This document shows positions 24,481 through 35,109 of a DNA stretch of 64,000 nt, piece by piece (the first letter of the stretch is position 1; each line of letters starts with the position of its first letter). A program made the position numbers and the translations under genes. Source of the stretch: Opisthocomus hoazin (Eukaryota; Chordata; Aves; Opisthocomiformes; Opisthocomidae); contig NC_134415.1 of NCBI RefSeq assembly GCF_030867145.1, positions 17,400,417-17,464,416 of the forward strand. Direction: 5' to 3'. The notes below the pieces were generated by a model. That model did no database searches, was not told the origin of the DNA, and saw only the letters and a list, made by a program, of their open reading frames with translations.

Positions 24481-25220
24481 GCCCCTGCCAACCCAGCGAT
24501 GCTCCCTTCGGACCAAACACCGGCTGGGGTTTGGGCCGTCTCCCCCTCCTCCCAGCCCCCAAAGCCACTAGCTGCCTCCCCCAGCTCTGCGGTCCATCCA
24601 CCCTGCTGGCATGGGGCCACGAGACGAGGCCTGTCTCCCAGCAGATGGAAGACATCAGCTCCCCGCCGCATCCCTCCGCGATAATCTGTCTCGCCCGCTT
24701 CCTTTCGGGGACACCCCTTCTCACGGCCAGCTAATCCCCAGTGCTCGCCTGTCTCTTTCCAGACCCCGGTCCTCACCAGAGAGCCCTGTCACATGTCTTT
24801 CCAGGCAAGCATCTCCCCAAAGGTCATCTCTCCCTACCCATGCAGGATGCCCTAAAAAAAGACCCCTCTCCTCCAACTCCCATGGAAGAATGTCTGGGCA
24901 TGAAGTCCCCACCATCACCAGGGGAACAGGCACCCTCTCGGGATCTCCATCTGACGCAAACCCCATATCCGAACACACGGGAACAGACACCAACCCAGGG
25001 ACCCATTCGGAGCTGACCAGGGAGGCACATTTGTAAGGGGGCAAGAAGACCCTGGGAGGACTCTGCCTTTGGCTTCCCCTTACCTCTGCAGCGGGTGGCA
25101 GCTCCCCCAGAGGCTACACAGGAGATGACAGAATTCCTCCTAAGCACTGTCCCACGCTGGGAAATTTTCCCATTTACCACATAAAATCATGGTAATGTCA
25201 GAATAATAAACATAAATAGG

Positions 25221-25976
25221 GTGCAGGGGAGGAATGGCCTTCTGGCAGCAGCTGAAGTAAGTGGTGTTTTGGTTTCTCTTCCCTACTTTATGGAGTCAAC
25301 CCACCAGCCTGCAGCCATCCTTGAAGAAAAGGACCTGCAGGAATTGCTGCCCACAGAGGAAATCACATCTGATTTCCCAGCAGGATGGATGCACAAGGAA
25401 AAGCCTCCCGTTTGGAGAGAGCTCAGTCTCAGGCAGATCCCAAAGAAGGATGCCACAAGCCAGAGCCCAGGAAACGCAGCAGCCGCTCCCGGGACACCAC
25501 TGCCTCGCTGCTCAGAAGGCTCTGGCACATCCAGAGCGGAGCAGGAGCCAGCCTGGAAGCTGAGAACAAACAGGTATTGTCCCCTGTGCCGAAACAAAAG
25601 AGAAGACCTAGAATATACGGCCTGCTCAAAGGAAAAGAGAGACCCCACAGAACCTACATCAGCTTGGGCAGCATCCATCTGCTCCTGCCGGAGCAGCACT
25701 GGGGCAGTGAGGGGCTGGCCATCCCGCAGCCGCAGCGGGGCCAAGTTCAGTGGGACGGGTGGGAGCAGGCTGAGGGCTCATCCACAAGCCAGGCCCTTTC
25801 CCCCGGCAGCGATGCTGCTACAGGCAGCGCCTGGGATTTGCCAAGCACAGAGTTGTCACCGCGGGCCAGGGATTTCTGCTGAGGCTACGTTCCTCGTTAG
25901 CGAAAGATGGGTAAAAACTGCAGGAGACGTTCTGCGGGATATGCTTAGCTTTGCTGTCTGCATGTCTGCTTACTGA
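25221..25976 (+). CDS. Unrecognised 251-codon open frame (doubtful)
   Basis: This is an uninterrupted frame of 756 bases in DNA of only moderate GC content, so it is less trivially explained than the frames in the CpG islands. A TATA-like ATAAATA lies just upstream (about 25212). The predicted product has an acidic N-terminal third (residues EEKDLQELLPTEE) and a small CPLC motif near residue 120, followed by low-complexity Ser/Arg-rich sequence. A good splice donor (GAA|GTAAGT) at about 25254 lies inside the frame, and two other frames are also partly open here (25385-25882 plus; 25283-25744 minus). I know no homologue. It may be chance or part of a non-coding transcript. Confidence 0.1.
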   Translation: MQGRNGLLAAAEVSGVLVSLPYFMESTHQPAAILEEKDLQELLPTEEITSDFPAGWMHKEKPPVWRELSLRQIPKKDATSQSPGNAAAAPGTPLPRCSEGSGTSRAEQEPAWKLRTNRYCPLCRNKREDLEYTACSKEKRDPTEPTSAWAASICSCRSSTGAVRGWPSRSRSGAKFSGTGGSRLRAHPQARPFPPAAMLLQAAPGICQAQSCHRGPGISAEATFLVSERWVKTAGDVLRDMLSFAVCMSAY

Positions 25977-28413
25977 GGTCCAAGATTAAGGGTTTAGTTC
26001 CACATATCAGTTTACTTAGAAGTAAAGCATCGCTTCGCATTTTAATCTCAAGTATGCTGCATTGTCTTGCCCGCTTCCTCTCGTGCCCTCTCCCCACGAC
26101 CTCTTCCCCAGCAAAACGCTGGAAAGTTATTAGCAAATATTCTGTGAAATATTTAATATCCAAACAGCGGGGTCTGTGCATCCCATGAGAGACTCACAGA
26201 CCTTATGACCAGGACAAGAAAAACAAGGATTGTTTGCAGGCCCCCAGGTCCTACTGGGAGACGCTTCGAGGCTGGAGTTGTTGCCAAGCAGAAACCTCAC
26301 AGTAAAGCAGCGCTTCAGATGAGGTCCCAGGCTAGCTGGGACCGGGGTATTCCGGCTTGGGATGTACCCCACTTCCACTGTGTTCACAGCCTTTGCACAG
26401 AAACAAAATACCCCATACAAGTGACATTTGAAAGTATATTTTCCAGCCTTTCTTTAGTGGAAGCAATCTTCCTCTTCTCAAAAGGAGTTATACCAAGGAA
26501 GTCTGAGCTCCTCCTGTCTGCAGGAAGGGCATGACAGCCATGTCAAATGGCTTATGATTTTTTTATAAAAAAGCTATAAATATTTCTTTACATGTTTATT
26601 GGGATCAGGTGACTTTCAAAGGTTGCAGGAGGTTTTCTAAAGCAAGATGGCAGAGCTGTTAAGTGGCATAAACACTTTCCCTAAATACACTTTTTTTTTT
26701 TTTTACTTCAAATACTTTAGCCTGCTACTGGGATGTGCTTTGAAGATGCTAAAGAACACACCTAAAGCGGGCTGTGAAGATGTATCTGCTGATGGCAGGG
26801 CGCAGTGCTGACTTTCCCACCCCTTAGCCAGGCTCGGTTAGACCAGCACCTGGCAGCCCTGCACAAGCTTCCCCTGACCCCCAGCAGAGCCCAGCCAGGC
26901 CCGTGCCCCAGCCCCGGCTCTGCTCCCAAAGCCCAGTGGGGTGGGATGCGGGCGGGATGCGGGCATTGGTGCGCCTGCCCACCCGGCACTGAGCATCGGC
27001 AAAGGGCTGGGCAGCCGCTCATAGAACAGCGCTCATGAAAAAAAAAGAACTCTGGGAGCATCCCCACGCCGATCCGGGAATAAATTCAATGGAGGGGAAA
27101 AAAATGCGGTGAGTGATGCTCGAGCAGTGAGGCCGTGCCCCGGTGACATGGAGGCAAACCCACCCGAGGAGGGGGGCGAGTCACGCTCATCGATGCGACC
27201 AGCACACACGGTTTGTTCACCGTCCTCCGCAGCAAAGTGGCACAAACATCACCTCCGAGCACAGAAAGTTCTTCCTGGAAGTCAGCTGTGCTCGGACAGA
27301 CCGGGAAGACTGATACCAGCCAGGCGAGCATCCACTTTGCTGCAATGCCAGCAGGCAGAAGCCCAGGAAGCGAGTAGGCTGAGGGCTCACAGGCAACACC
27401 CGCGGGGTTCCGGGGGACTGGGAGCAGCAGACCCAACATCCACTGGCTTATGGACGACAGCAAGGAACGTGCTGCTGGCAGCAGTTGGTTCTGCTCTCTC
27501 TCCCACTGACCTGGGCAGCAGACAGGCTTGGGGCCCTCCAGGTCACAGGGAAGTTTTACTATGGGGGACAGTGCTGTTACTCAAAGGTTGAGACTAACTT
27601 TAAATTTGAAGTATACTCTTACCTGCGTTACCTGGAGTAAGAGAGTATGAGGGCATCCAAGGCTCACCTTTTCCATGGGCAACGTGGGTTCCACAGTGGG
27701 GAGCATGGTGCAGATACATCCGCGAGGAGTAACTAGTTAAAGGGAGGAATAGCTCAGCACTGCAGTTCTCAGATCTTCACATCGGGGCAGCACAGGGCCA
27801 CAGTGAGGACCTCTCCCAGCGCAACCGTGAGGGGAGGTGGAAGGACAAGGCACAGCCAGCCACCGCTGCCACCAGATCTGTGGAGTCGGCTCAGGGGCCT
27901 GAAGCTGGCCAGGCTCCGGCTGGCTGCCTCCCCGCACCCTGTCCCCCAGCACTGCTATTTGTAGGAGTGCTCTGTCCCAACATCCCTTTACCTGCCACAA
28001 GCACCGAGATTCTCTGCTCGGTTTCATATTAAGACAGCTGTTTGGCTCCTGGACCACAGCTGGCCCTAAAAGCAGCACAGAAGCATTCACCCAATGTCAT
28101 GCCCAAGCTTAGGAAGCATGGCTGGACAACAGCCAGACTCACCAACCGACATCACAGATCATGTCTGACATGGTCCCAAAAAGCAGTCCAAAAGGAAGCT
28201 TCTTTCCGTGGACCTTTCAGTCTGAACCCAGCCCTTGCATTGCTCAGTTTCCTGAGGCTGGTCAGGTGGAGAGCACAGGCTGCATCTCAAACCTAACCCA
28301 CTCACCTCCCCTTCCTACCTCTGCTTCCCCACCTCTGGCATACCCTGTGCAACCGCACACCACTAGAGCTGCAGGCCATCGTGCTCTCCCAGTTCCGATT
28401 CCTCCTAAAGACT

Positions 28414-28419
28414 TTTATT
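28414..28419 (-). terminator. MRPL14: Distal AATAAA polyadenylation signal of MRPL14
   Basis: TTTATT on the plus strand reads AATAAA on the minus strand. It is the second of two canonical hexamers 31 bases apart, and cleavage would fall near 28395. Tandem signals suggest either alternative ends a few dozen bases apart or one redundant signal. Confidence 0.5.
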
Positions 28420-28444
28420 AGGTAAAGACATAAAAACAAATCCT

Positions 28445-28450
28445 TTTATT
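28445..28450 (-). terminator. MRPL14: Proximal AATAAA polyadenylation signal of MRPL14
   Basis: TTTATT on the plus strand is AATAAA on the minus strand, about 470 bases past the stop codon. It is the first canonical hexamer I find downstream of the coding sequence. Cleavage would be expected near 28425-28430. Confidence 0.6.
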
Positions 28451-28921
28451 AAATGTGCCCACGGCACTAATAGTTCACTATGTATCTCTCCTGCTCTTTG
28501 AAACGTGAAGCCAGTTTGTAGCCCCCAGTGTCATTGGGCCAGGGACTGTGCTTTGTGTCTTGCTCCTGGGGAACCAGGAAAGGCAGAAATAGGCAAAAGA
28601 GAGCATAAGCTGTACAAAACAAGAAGGATTTTCATGTTCTCATTTTAATGATTAGAGATCAAATTAACACCACCGGAGCGGTAAGAGCGAAGCAGCATTT
28701 CCCCAACACACTGCAGAAGTTCTGTGAAACAAATGAACGCAATTTTGAAAAAAAAAAAGGCATTTCAACATTTAAACTAGTTGTTTGTCATTCTTAAACA
28801 GGAAGAGAGACCCTTGATGAACCTCAACTTTTTCAAGTTTCAGCATTTTCTAGTAAAGGACCAAGGAACAGCTACTGTATGAAAGGATATAAACAGGATT
28901 GCCAGAGACCCTTCTTAGCTT

Positions 28922-29288
28922 TCATACAAAATTGCGGGCAATGGCCAATACTTTGGAGAACTCTCCTTCTTTCTGCCGCAGGATATAGGGTATTGGTGTC
29001 TTTATTCTAGTCCCTACTGGATTTCCGTTGTCTTCTATGAGTACCACATTGTTGGAATCAAATCTAGGCGTCATGGTGGGGCCAGGCATCTTGTGCCCCA
29101 CAATCAAAGCCTTCTTCTTTTCTCCTTTGATAGCCAGAAGAATCTTATCTCCTACTTTGCCAACTCCGGTCTTGTTATACACGTGGATACATTTTGGTGG
29201 CCGGTGGTACGGCGTGTTCCCCAAGGCGCTGTTGTCCACCACTCGCACGCGGGTGAGTTTCTGTATTGCTCGGCATGCCCCAGTGATA
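28922..29288 (-). other. MRPL14: MRPL14 terminal coding exon (coding part)
   Basis: The acceptor is ...tctttcctgtcttttgctag ending at 29289, with a strong pyrimidine tract. The exon opens with the third base of Ser25 and then encodes residues 26-146, the whole uL14 fold, ending in TGA at 28924-28922. Sequence conservation with human uL14m is high throughout, and there is no frameshift or stop. Confidence 0.96.
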
Positions 29289-32200
29289 CTAGCAAAAGAC
29301 AGGAAAGAATGAGAGACAGATCTCCTCAATAATCCTTGGGGAGCAAGCGCAAACCCAGCACAGGATCTTGTCATTACACAAACCACTTGGAAGGCGCCAG
29401 CAGCAAATACATACCATATGGGTGACACATTTACTGCATTCAATGTGGTCTTTGAAAGCCAGATGCTACTTTGGGCTTTGCACACTCTCCACTAAATGTC
29501 AAACATAAAACGACCGTTCTACTCTGAAACACGACTAAAAGATGGCGCGAAGAGTGGCTTCCATTTACTCAGCTTTTTAGCAACTGCAGACGATTCCATT
29601 CCACTTCAATTTACAAGCAAAAAAACGCGCTTGCTTCTGCCACAAACGGCCTACAGGAAGCTAAGACTCCAGTCAGGCCCTCTCAATCTTGTACACAGTC
29701 CCCAGCAATAACGACTTTTCTGACCAATCTTTTTTTCAGTGAAGTCCATGAGGGTCTCCCATCTTATTCCGCTCTCAGTGAGACCTCTGAGGTGCTGCTG
29801 CGCCTGTGACCAGCTGCCACCAGCTAGATTCTAACAGATCATCACCTACCCCACGTGGGAAGAACCCAGAGAGGTGCAGTCTCTTCTGTATCTGTTTGCC
29901 CTGTGGGATTATCAGGAGCAGGAAATAAAAGCAATATACTGCACGATACTAAGTTGGTAGATCTGACCCTGGATATACGTGGCAACAGCAGGAATAAACT
30001 GAGAAATAATTCATACTCCTTTCAGAAATGGCTATTCTTTTACCCAGTAAGCTGAAATTCAAGTGATTTGTTGCTTTTCTTCAAAGAACACCCAAACACA
30101 GACCATCGGAAAAGCAGGAAGATCTCTACTACTGCTAAACAACTCCTTTGCAGCAAGGTACTAGAAACATGCTGGCCAGACAGCTGCAGGAATGCCAAGC
30201 TGCTGCCAGCTGAACTACTCAGATAGACAGCACATGGAATCAACCTAACCATTCACCTTGTTTTGCAGAGCAGAAGTGCACACAGTAAATAAAGACCAAC
30301 GGGGACCACCACCCCTTTTTGAAGACAAAGGACCTGTATTTGCAATGCTGCCTAACAGAAGACCAAGCCACCCCCTGCGCATCAAACAGTGTGGATGGAC
30401 ATCAGCTGAAGCAGACATTTTTACATGCAGTAAGGGAAGGCCAGCTGGGTCAGTTGGTGTTAGTCTAACCGCTCCAGAGGTCCAGTGCTGCCTTTCAAGA
30501 TTTGTTTCCCGCAGTAGAGGCCTACCCTAGCCTTACCCTACGAGAGGACATCTCTCTCCTCTCTGAGCAATCACTCACCTCTGCAAGCAGCCACCCCCTC
30601 CCACAGAATCACAGAATGGTAGGGGTTGGAAGGGACCTCTGTGGGTCATCTAGTCCAACCCTCCTGCCGAAGCAGGGTCACCTACAGCAGGCTGCACAGG
30701 ACCTTGTCCAGGCGGATCTTGAATATCTCCAGAGAAGGAGACTCCACCACCTTCCTGGGCAGCCTGGTCCAGTGCTCTGTCACCCTCAGAGGAAAGAAAT
30801 TCTTCCTCATGTTCAGACGGAACTTCCTGTGCTTCAGTTTGTGCCCACTGCCCCTTGTCCTGTTGCTGGGCACCACTGAAAAGAGTTTGGCCCCATCCTC
30901 CTGACACCCACCCTTCAGATATTTATAAGCATTTAGAAGGTCCCCTCGCAGCCTTCTCTTCTTCAGGCTAAACAAGCCCAGCTCCCTCAGCCTTTCCTCG
31001 TAGGAGAGATGTTCCAGTCCCCTCACCATCCTCGTAGCCCTCCGCTGGACTCTCTCCAGTAGCTCTTCATCTTTCTTGAACTGGGGAGCCCAGAACTGGA
31101 CACAGTACTCCAGATGTGGCCTCACTAGGGCAGTGTAGAGGGGAAGGAGAACCTCCCTCGACCTGCTGGCCATACTCCTCCTAATGCACCCCAGGATGCC
31201 ATTGGCCTTCTTGGCAGCCAGGGCACACTGCTGGCTCATGGTCAACCTGTCGTCCACCAGGACACCCAGGTCCCTCTCCGCAGAGCTGCTCTCCAGCAGG
31301 TCCACCTCAAGCCTGTACTGATGCATCTGGTTGTTCCTCCCCAGCTGCAGGACCCTGCATTCGCCCGTGTTGAACTTCATCAGGTTCCTCTCTGCCCAAC
31401 TTTCCAGCCTGTCCAGGTCACGCTGAATGGCAGCACAGCCTTCTGGTGTATCTACGACTCCTCCCAGTTTGGTGTCATCAGCAAACTTGCTGAGGGTACG
31501 CTCTAACTCTTCATCTAGGTCGTTGATGAAGAAGTTAAACAAGACTGGGCCCAGTACTGACCCCTGGGGGACACCACTGGTTACCGGCCTCCAACTAGAC
31601 TCAGCGCCACTGATGACAACCCTCTGAGTTCTGCCATTCAGCCAGTTCTCAACACTCCCACCCCATGCCCTGGCAGGAACTGTGGGCACACAATCTCTGT
31701 CCTCTGCTTGTGAGGTTGTGTAGCAGGGAAGGCAGAAGCGAGGAGGCTGGAAAGCGACAAGAATGTTGTCACAGGAAGGGGAAGGAGAAACCTAGGTGGG
31801 ACCAAGTCCGCAACGCAGCAGTAGCAACCAACCATAAGTGCAATTGATTGCCCAGGTACTAGTAGCCAAGAGTAACTGCATCAGGAGGACTTTTTCTTTC
31901 CCCTCTCCTCCTTCATTTCTACCACAGTTTTGGAGCAAAAGCCCACCACATCCAAAGCAGGCCCACCACAAAGGAAAGGTTTCCCCATTAAGACTGGTGA
32001 CATCCTGCAGCAGCACTGGTCACCTTTGTGGACTTCACCTCCTCCTTGCTGTCAGCGTATTTATATCCTTTAAATGTCTACTGGCCAATGCTCTCACGCA
32101 GCCCATGAGAAAGCCAGTAAGACTCAGATAGCTCCTCAAGATAGCTCCTGGGACTACCACACAACCTAGCCCTGAGCATTGTCCTAATCCCCTCTCTAGA

Positions 32201-32954
32201 CCACAGTCATGGGAATGACTATTCTCACCCTATAAACTGAAGCCCTGACCCTTCCAAGCGCTACACGCTAGGGATTCCCCATACCCACACCAAGTGTACT
32301 GTGGGATTAAGCTCTAAGCTTTGTGCAAGGCATTGTAAAACATGAGGCCCACAAATTTAAGAAGCTTTAAATGCCTTGAGCCTGAAACAAGGACCTAAAG
32401 AAAAATAACAAAATGGACACTGTTAAGGTACAAAGCAATAATTTTTCAGGTTACTTTTGTTCTAAAGAACTGAAATTATAAACTCTGGAATAATTTTAAA
32501 CATGTCATTGGCTTTACATCAGCAGGCGCTGGCTGTTGTTTTCTTGGATTTGGCTGAGAAACACAGGCACTTTCAGCTGCTGCTTGCAGGCCCTTGCATC
32601 GCCCTCAAAGGCTTAAAAGCCTCCCTACAAGCACACAAAAATACAGCATTCAGAACACACTCAGACTGCCAGGCACCTGCATCTGTTGTGTTTGGGCTCA
32701 CTCTACAACCTGTGAAGAGACAACTATGAGATTTTGTTTTATTATATCATCCTTTTTGAATTAGAAATACTTTGTCTTATGCTTGACTACTACTAACCTA
32801 CTTAACCTACTTAACGGCATCTCTTTCAATCAGGAAATTCTCCCAAGAAAACAAAAGCAAAAGCAGGATTTGAAAATTACCTGAAGTGTCGCTGGATCAC
32901 TGCGCTGCTTAGATGGGTTAAGGATGAACCCAATCGCCTATTCAGGAGAGCCAT
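28922..32954 (-). CDS. MRPL14: Mitochondrial large-subunit ribosomal protein uL14m (two coding exons)
   Basis: Join of 32954-32881 and 29288-28922: 441 bases, 146 residues plus TGA, against 145 in human. uL14m sits at the subunit interface of the mitoribosomal large (39S) subunit, contributes to intersubunit contacts, and is the docking site for the MALSU1/RsfS-type anti-association factor (family knowledge). Residues 1-25 are a basic, acid-free presequence ([11 protein letters not shown]..., Arg 6, 7 and 22) suited to mitochondrial import; cleavage near RHFS is inferred. The uL14 fold follows from about residue 33: [11 protein letters not shown], the basic loop [10 protein letters not shown] (79-88), and the family signature region [19 protein letters not shown] (101-119). 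The C-terminus ([10 protein letters not shown]) matches the vertebrate ending. The codon at the exon junction (AG|T, Ser25) is split, a phase-2 intron. The 564-base frame upstream of exon 3 runs into the intron and must not be taken as the protein start. Confidence 0.97.
30602..31665 (-). mobile_element. CR1 LINE, 5'-truncated, about 1.06 kb
   Basis: The 3' end lies at the left with two direct 8-bp units (CACAGAAT), followed by the conserved CR1 tail and then the C-terminal part of ORF2. The body ends near 31655-31670, where similarity to the reverse transcriptase stops; the 5' part (endonuclease and the front of the RT) is missing, the usual outcome of target-primed insertion. Uninterrupted coding and good match to the family suggest a fairly young copy. 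It lies in MRPL14 intron sequence in the sense orientation. Confidence 0.97.
30682..31660 (-). pseudogene. CR1 ORF2 C-terminal fragment (reverse transcriptase, FADD box onward)
   Basis: About 325 codons without a stop, ending in TAG at 30684-30682. Visible RT motifs in order: [20 protein letters not shown] (finger/palm), the catalytic FADDTKL box, NLMKFN and LG(R)NN, then the thumb and C-terminal region [49 protein letters not shown] and the terminal [17 protein letters not shown]. The N-terminal palm with the first catalytic aspartate and the APE-type endonuclease are absent, so it cannot move by itself. It is listed as a pseudogene, though its frame is intact. Confidence 0.95.
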
Positions 32955-32974
32955 TTGGATGCTGGCAACCTGCC
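32881..32974 (-). other. MRPL14: MRPL14 first coding exon (94 bases)
   Basis: The acceptor is ttctcctgtttcttacgcag (AG at 32976-32975), then about 20 bases of 5' UTR (ggcaggttgccagcatccaa), then ATGG at 32954-32951 in a good Kozak context (A at -3, G at +4). It encodes 24 residues plus two bases of Ser25 and ends at the donor CAG|GTAATT. A second CAG five bases in (32972-32970) could serve as a tandem acceptor and would alter only the UTR. The exon was found by joining to the terminal exon: its peptide aligns in length and pattern (MA..., ...FS-TTG/ITG) with the human N-terminus. Confidence 0.92.
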
Positions 32975-34867
32975 CTGCGTAAGAAACAGGAGAATTATGA
33001 ACTCTGGAAATTAGACAAAATTTGTTTCTCTTCCTTACGTGAATCACACACGAGAGTCTCAACACCTCTTTAGATGCCGCAACCCACAGCACACAGAGCT
33101 CTAACAGCATCCGCAGCACGACACGAAGCACATCAACAGCCCCCGCCTGAATTCAGCAGACAGTGTACCTCGGCCGTGTATACTACAGAGCTGGATTCAG
33201 CATCATGGCCCAGCAGTTTCCTGAGCGCAGAGGTAAGGGCCCTTCTGCGTGTGCTGTGAACCATGTAACAACAAGCAGGTTTGAGAATTTTGGATGTGAA
33301 CCAATTTAGAGGCCGCAGTCACCAGTAGAAGCTGCCACAGTTACTTGTAAAAGCTACCAATGTCACACCAAGCAAAAAGCCAGAGATACTCTGCAGACTG
33401 GCATCAGAGCTTCACGAAACAGTTTGCCAGACAGGAAACCAGACACAGCTCCGCTGGTGAGGGCGTGCTCCCTCTTCACATACACACAAGGTGTTCAGCA
33501 GCCCGTGTTTAGAGACCAGAATCGCACCTCTGCCAACCTCGCCCCGTTAAGGCTGCCCAGATGAAACAGTTCCCGGTAACCTCACGGTGCCTGCTCAACT
33601 CAAACCAAAACGCTACCCCGACTGCAGCAGAGCAGGGTTACAAGGGCAACCTCTGACTCAGTTCTTCCCCGACTACATCTACGGTGGTTCCCTACCCTCG
33701 TTCTGTCAGACTGACGGGGACCAGCTCACACACGCAATCGCAAAGGCTCATGTGAACCCGGAGCACTTTGCCAGACATCGGCTGGGGAGCGATGACCCAG
33801 GCAGCTATGCCGGCAGACCCAAGTGCGGGGAAGAAAACAACACAGACCTACAGCCAGCCCTCTTTCAGGCCAGCTCAGGTAGAGCTAAGGCTTTCCATCT
33901 GACTGCAACTACTGCTGTGTGACACTGCTTGCTTAGACCTTGGCAGTGTAACCAACATGTGCTCCGCTTCTCTCCTTTCTAAAGCAAACATTAAAAATAC
34001 ATCGACCTCTTATCTCTGTCAGTTCTGACCAGCTTATGGCCAAACTGTAGCAGCACACTTTCTTAAATCCATTTTCTTAACTTTTCTTTTAAAAACAAAG
34101 CTGACCTAACTTCTCTACAGAGTAAAAAATACCCACAGTGCTTTCCGACAGGTAAAGCCACAACTGGTGTTATTACAAGCAAGTAAAGCCCAGGCTAAAC
34201 CTTCACTCTCTTTATTGTTTTTATTTTTCCCCAGTGTCTTTGCTTATTTGTAGATGTATGCAATTTTTAGAGTTTGCAGTTGTCCTACAGAGCAAGCGTT
34301 ACCTGACAGCCAGATGAGAAGCACTGGAGATGTGCACCACAGCAATTCTGCAGCAGCACTCCCTGAGCAAAGCACACGCCGTGGTGAACCGTTTTGCCTG
34401 TCATACAGGCAGGTTTGGAAGAGAACAGCAACAGCCAAAGCTTACATTTATTTGACAACCAGAACCACTTTTCTGTGGGTTAGATCTCCAAACAAGTTCA
34501 GACCTTCTCTTCAGAGCTCGCCTGCACTGTCCCCTCTCTCCAATGAGATTCCAAGAAGGCTGTGTTTTTGCCACAGCTCCTTACCCAGCTGTGCGATCCT
34601 AACAAAAACAAGGCCCTGCGGTATTTACAGCACTGATGGCAATCAAGGTCCAATTACCTGAGCCTTGCTGCTCCTAGCATTTCTAAGCAAGTTCAACTAC
34701 GCTGCCTTGCTGTAAGCCCACACCGGGTGCTGGCAGGGAGGACAGCCTGTGTCCTGTTCCGCGCTCCGGTGTGCTGTTTCCCATGCGAAACTCGAACCCA
34801 GCGGGCAATACTGCTAGCTCCTCCAGAATCACACCGAGGACTTGGATCCCTCCGGAACACCCAAACA

Positions 34868-34885
34868 AGCAGCAGCAGCAGCGAG
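34868..34885. repeat. Short (AGC)n run
   Basis: Five AGC triplets in the MRPL14 5' intron. Simple sequence with no further meaning evident. Confidence 0.7.
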
Positions 34886-35067
34886 TCAGCTTCTCTGTTG
34901 TCTTTGACGGATGCTTCCTGGGAAGTCCAGCTCTGCTCCCCTGGCAGGCACGGAGGCCTCGGTGGCAGGAGAGGATGGGCCTGCTCATCCTCACCACTAC
35001 CTAAGGGTGACAGGAGAGGTCTGGTGGCTCATGGCAGGGCAGGCACGCTCTCCCCAGTGTCAGAGGG

Positions 35068-35109
35068 ACAGCAACGTCAGGACCAGTGACAGCAACGTCA
35101 GGACCAGCG
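35068..35109. repeat. 21-bp tandem duplication carrying ACGTCA half-sites
   Basis: Two copies (35068-35088 and 35089-35109) of ACAGCAACGTCAGGACCAGY-type sequence differ at one base. Each carries AACGTCAG, a CRE half-site. The duplication looks recent given its near identity. Confidence 0.85.

Larger units (their letters stand above)
17461..28390. other. Intergenic DNA between the CpG domain and MRPL14
   Basis: No family-level match is seen. A moderately CpG-rich patch lies at about 23900-24480. An AT-rich block at 18765-18850 has several GATAAT/TTAATA elements. Runs of T (26692-26704) and AT-rich sequence at 26550-26720 could act as scaffold-type DNA. The 251-codon frame at 25221 is listed separately. 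Confidence 0.5.
28391..28921 (-). other. MRPL14: MRPL14 3' untranslated region
   Basis: The region runs from the TGA codon (28922-28924) to the two polyadenylation hexamers at 28445-28450 and 28414-28419 (minus strand). It is AT-rich with a T-rich tract on the minus strand (about 28747-28758) and is about 0.5 kb long. The exact cleavage site is inferred from signal spacing. Confidence 0.65.
29289..32880 (-). other. MRPL14: MRPL14 intron between the two coding exons
   Basis: A 3592-base GT-AG intron of phase 2: donor CAG|GTAATT at 32880, acceptor TTTTGCTAG at 29289. It contains a 1.06-kb CR1 copy in the same orientation as the gene (30602-31665). The rest is unremarkable AT-balanced sequence. 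One GATGGCGC (YY1-like, plus orientation) occurs at 29540. Confidence 0.9.

Noticed and set aside
1-28390. VEGFA exons
   Set aside because: No match to the conserved VEGFA signal peptide or cystine-knot region on either strand; if synteny holds, VEGFA lies beyond the left edge.
29289-29485. N-terminal 65 codons of the 187-codon frame over the MRPL14 terminal exon
   Set aside because: This part is intron: a strong acceptor ends at 29289 and the true N-terminus is in the exon at 32974-32881.
34785-34805. GGTTCGAG on the minus strand resembling a tRNA T-loop
   Set aside because: The B-box match is incomplete and no acceptor or anticodon stem can be folded around it.
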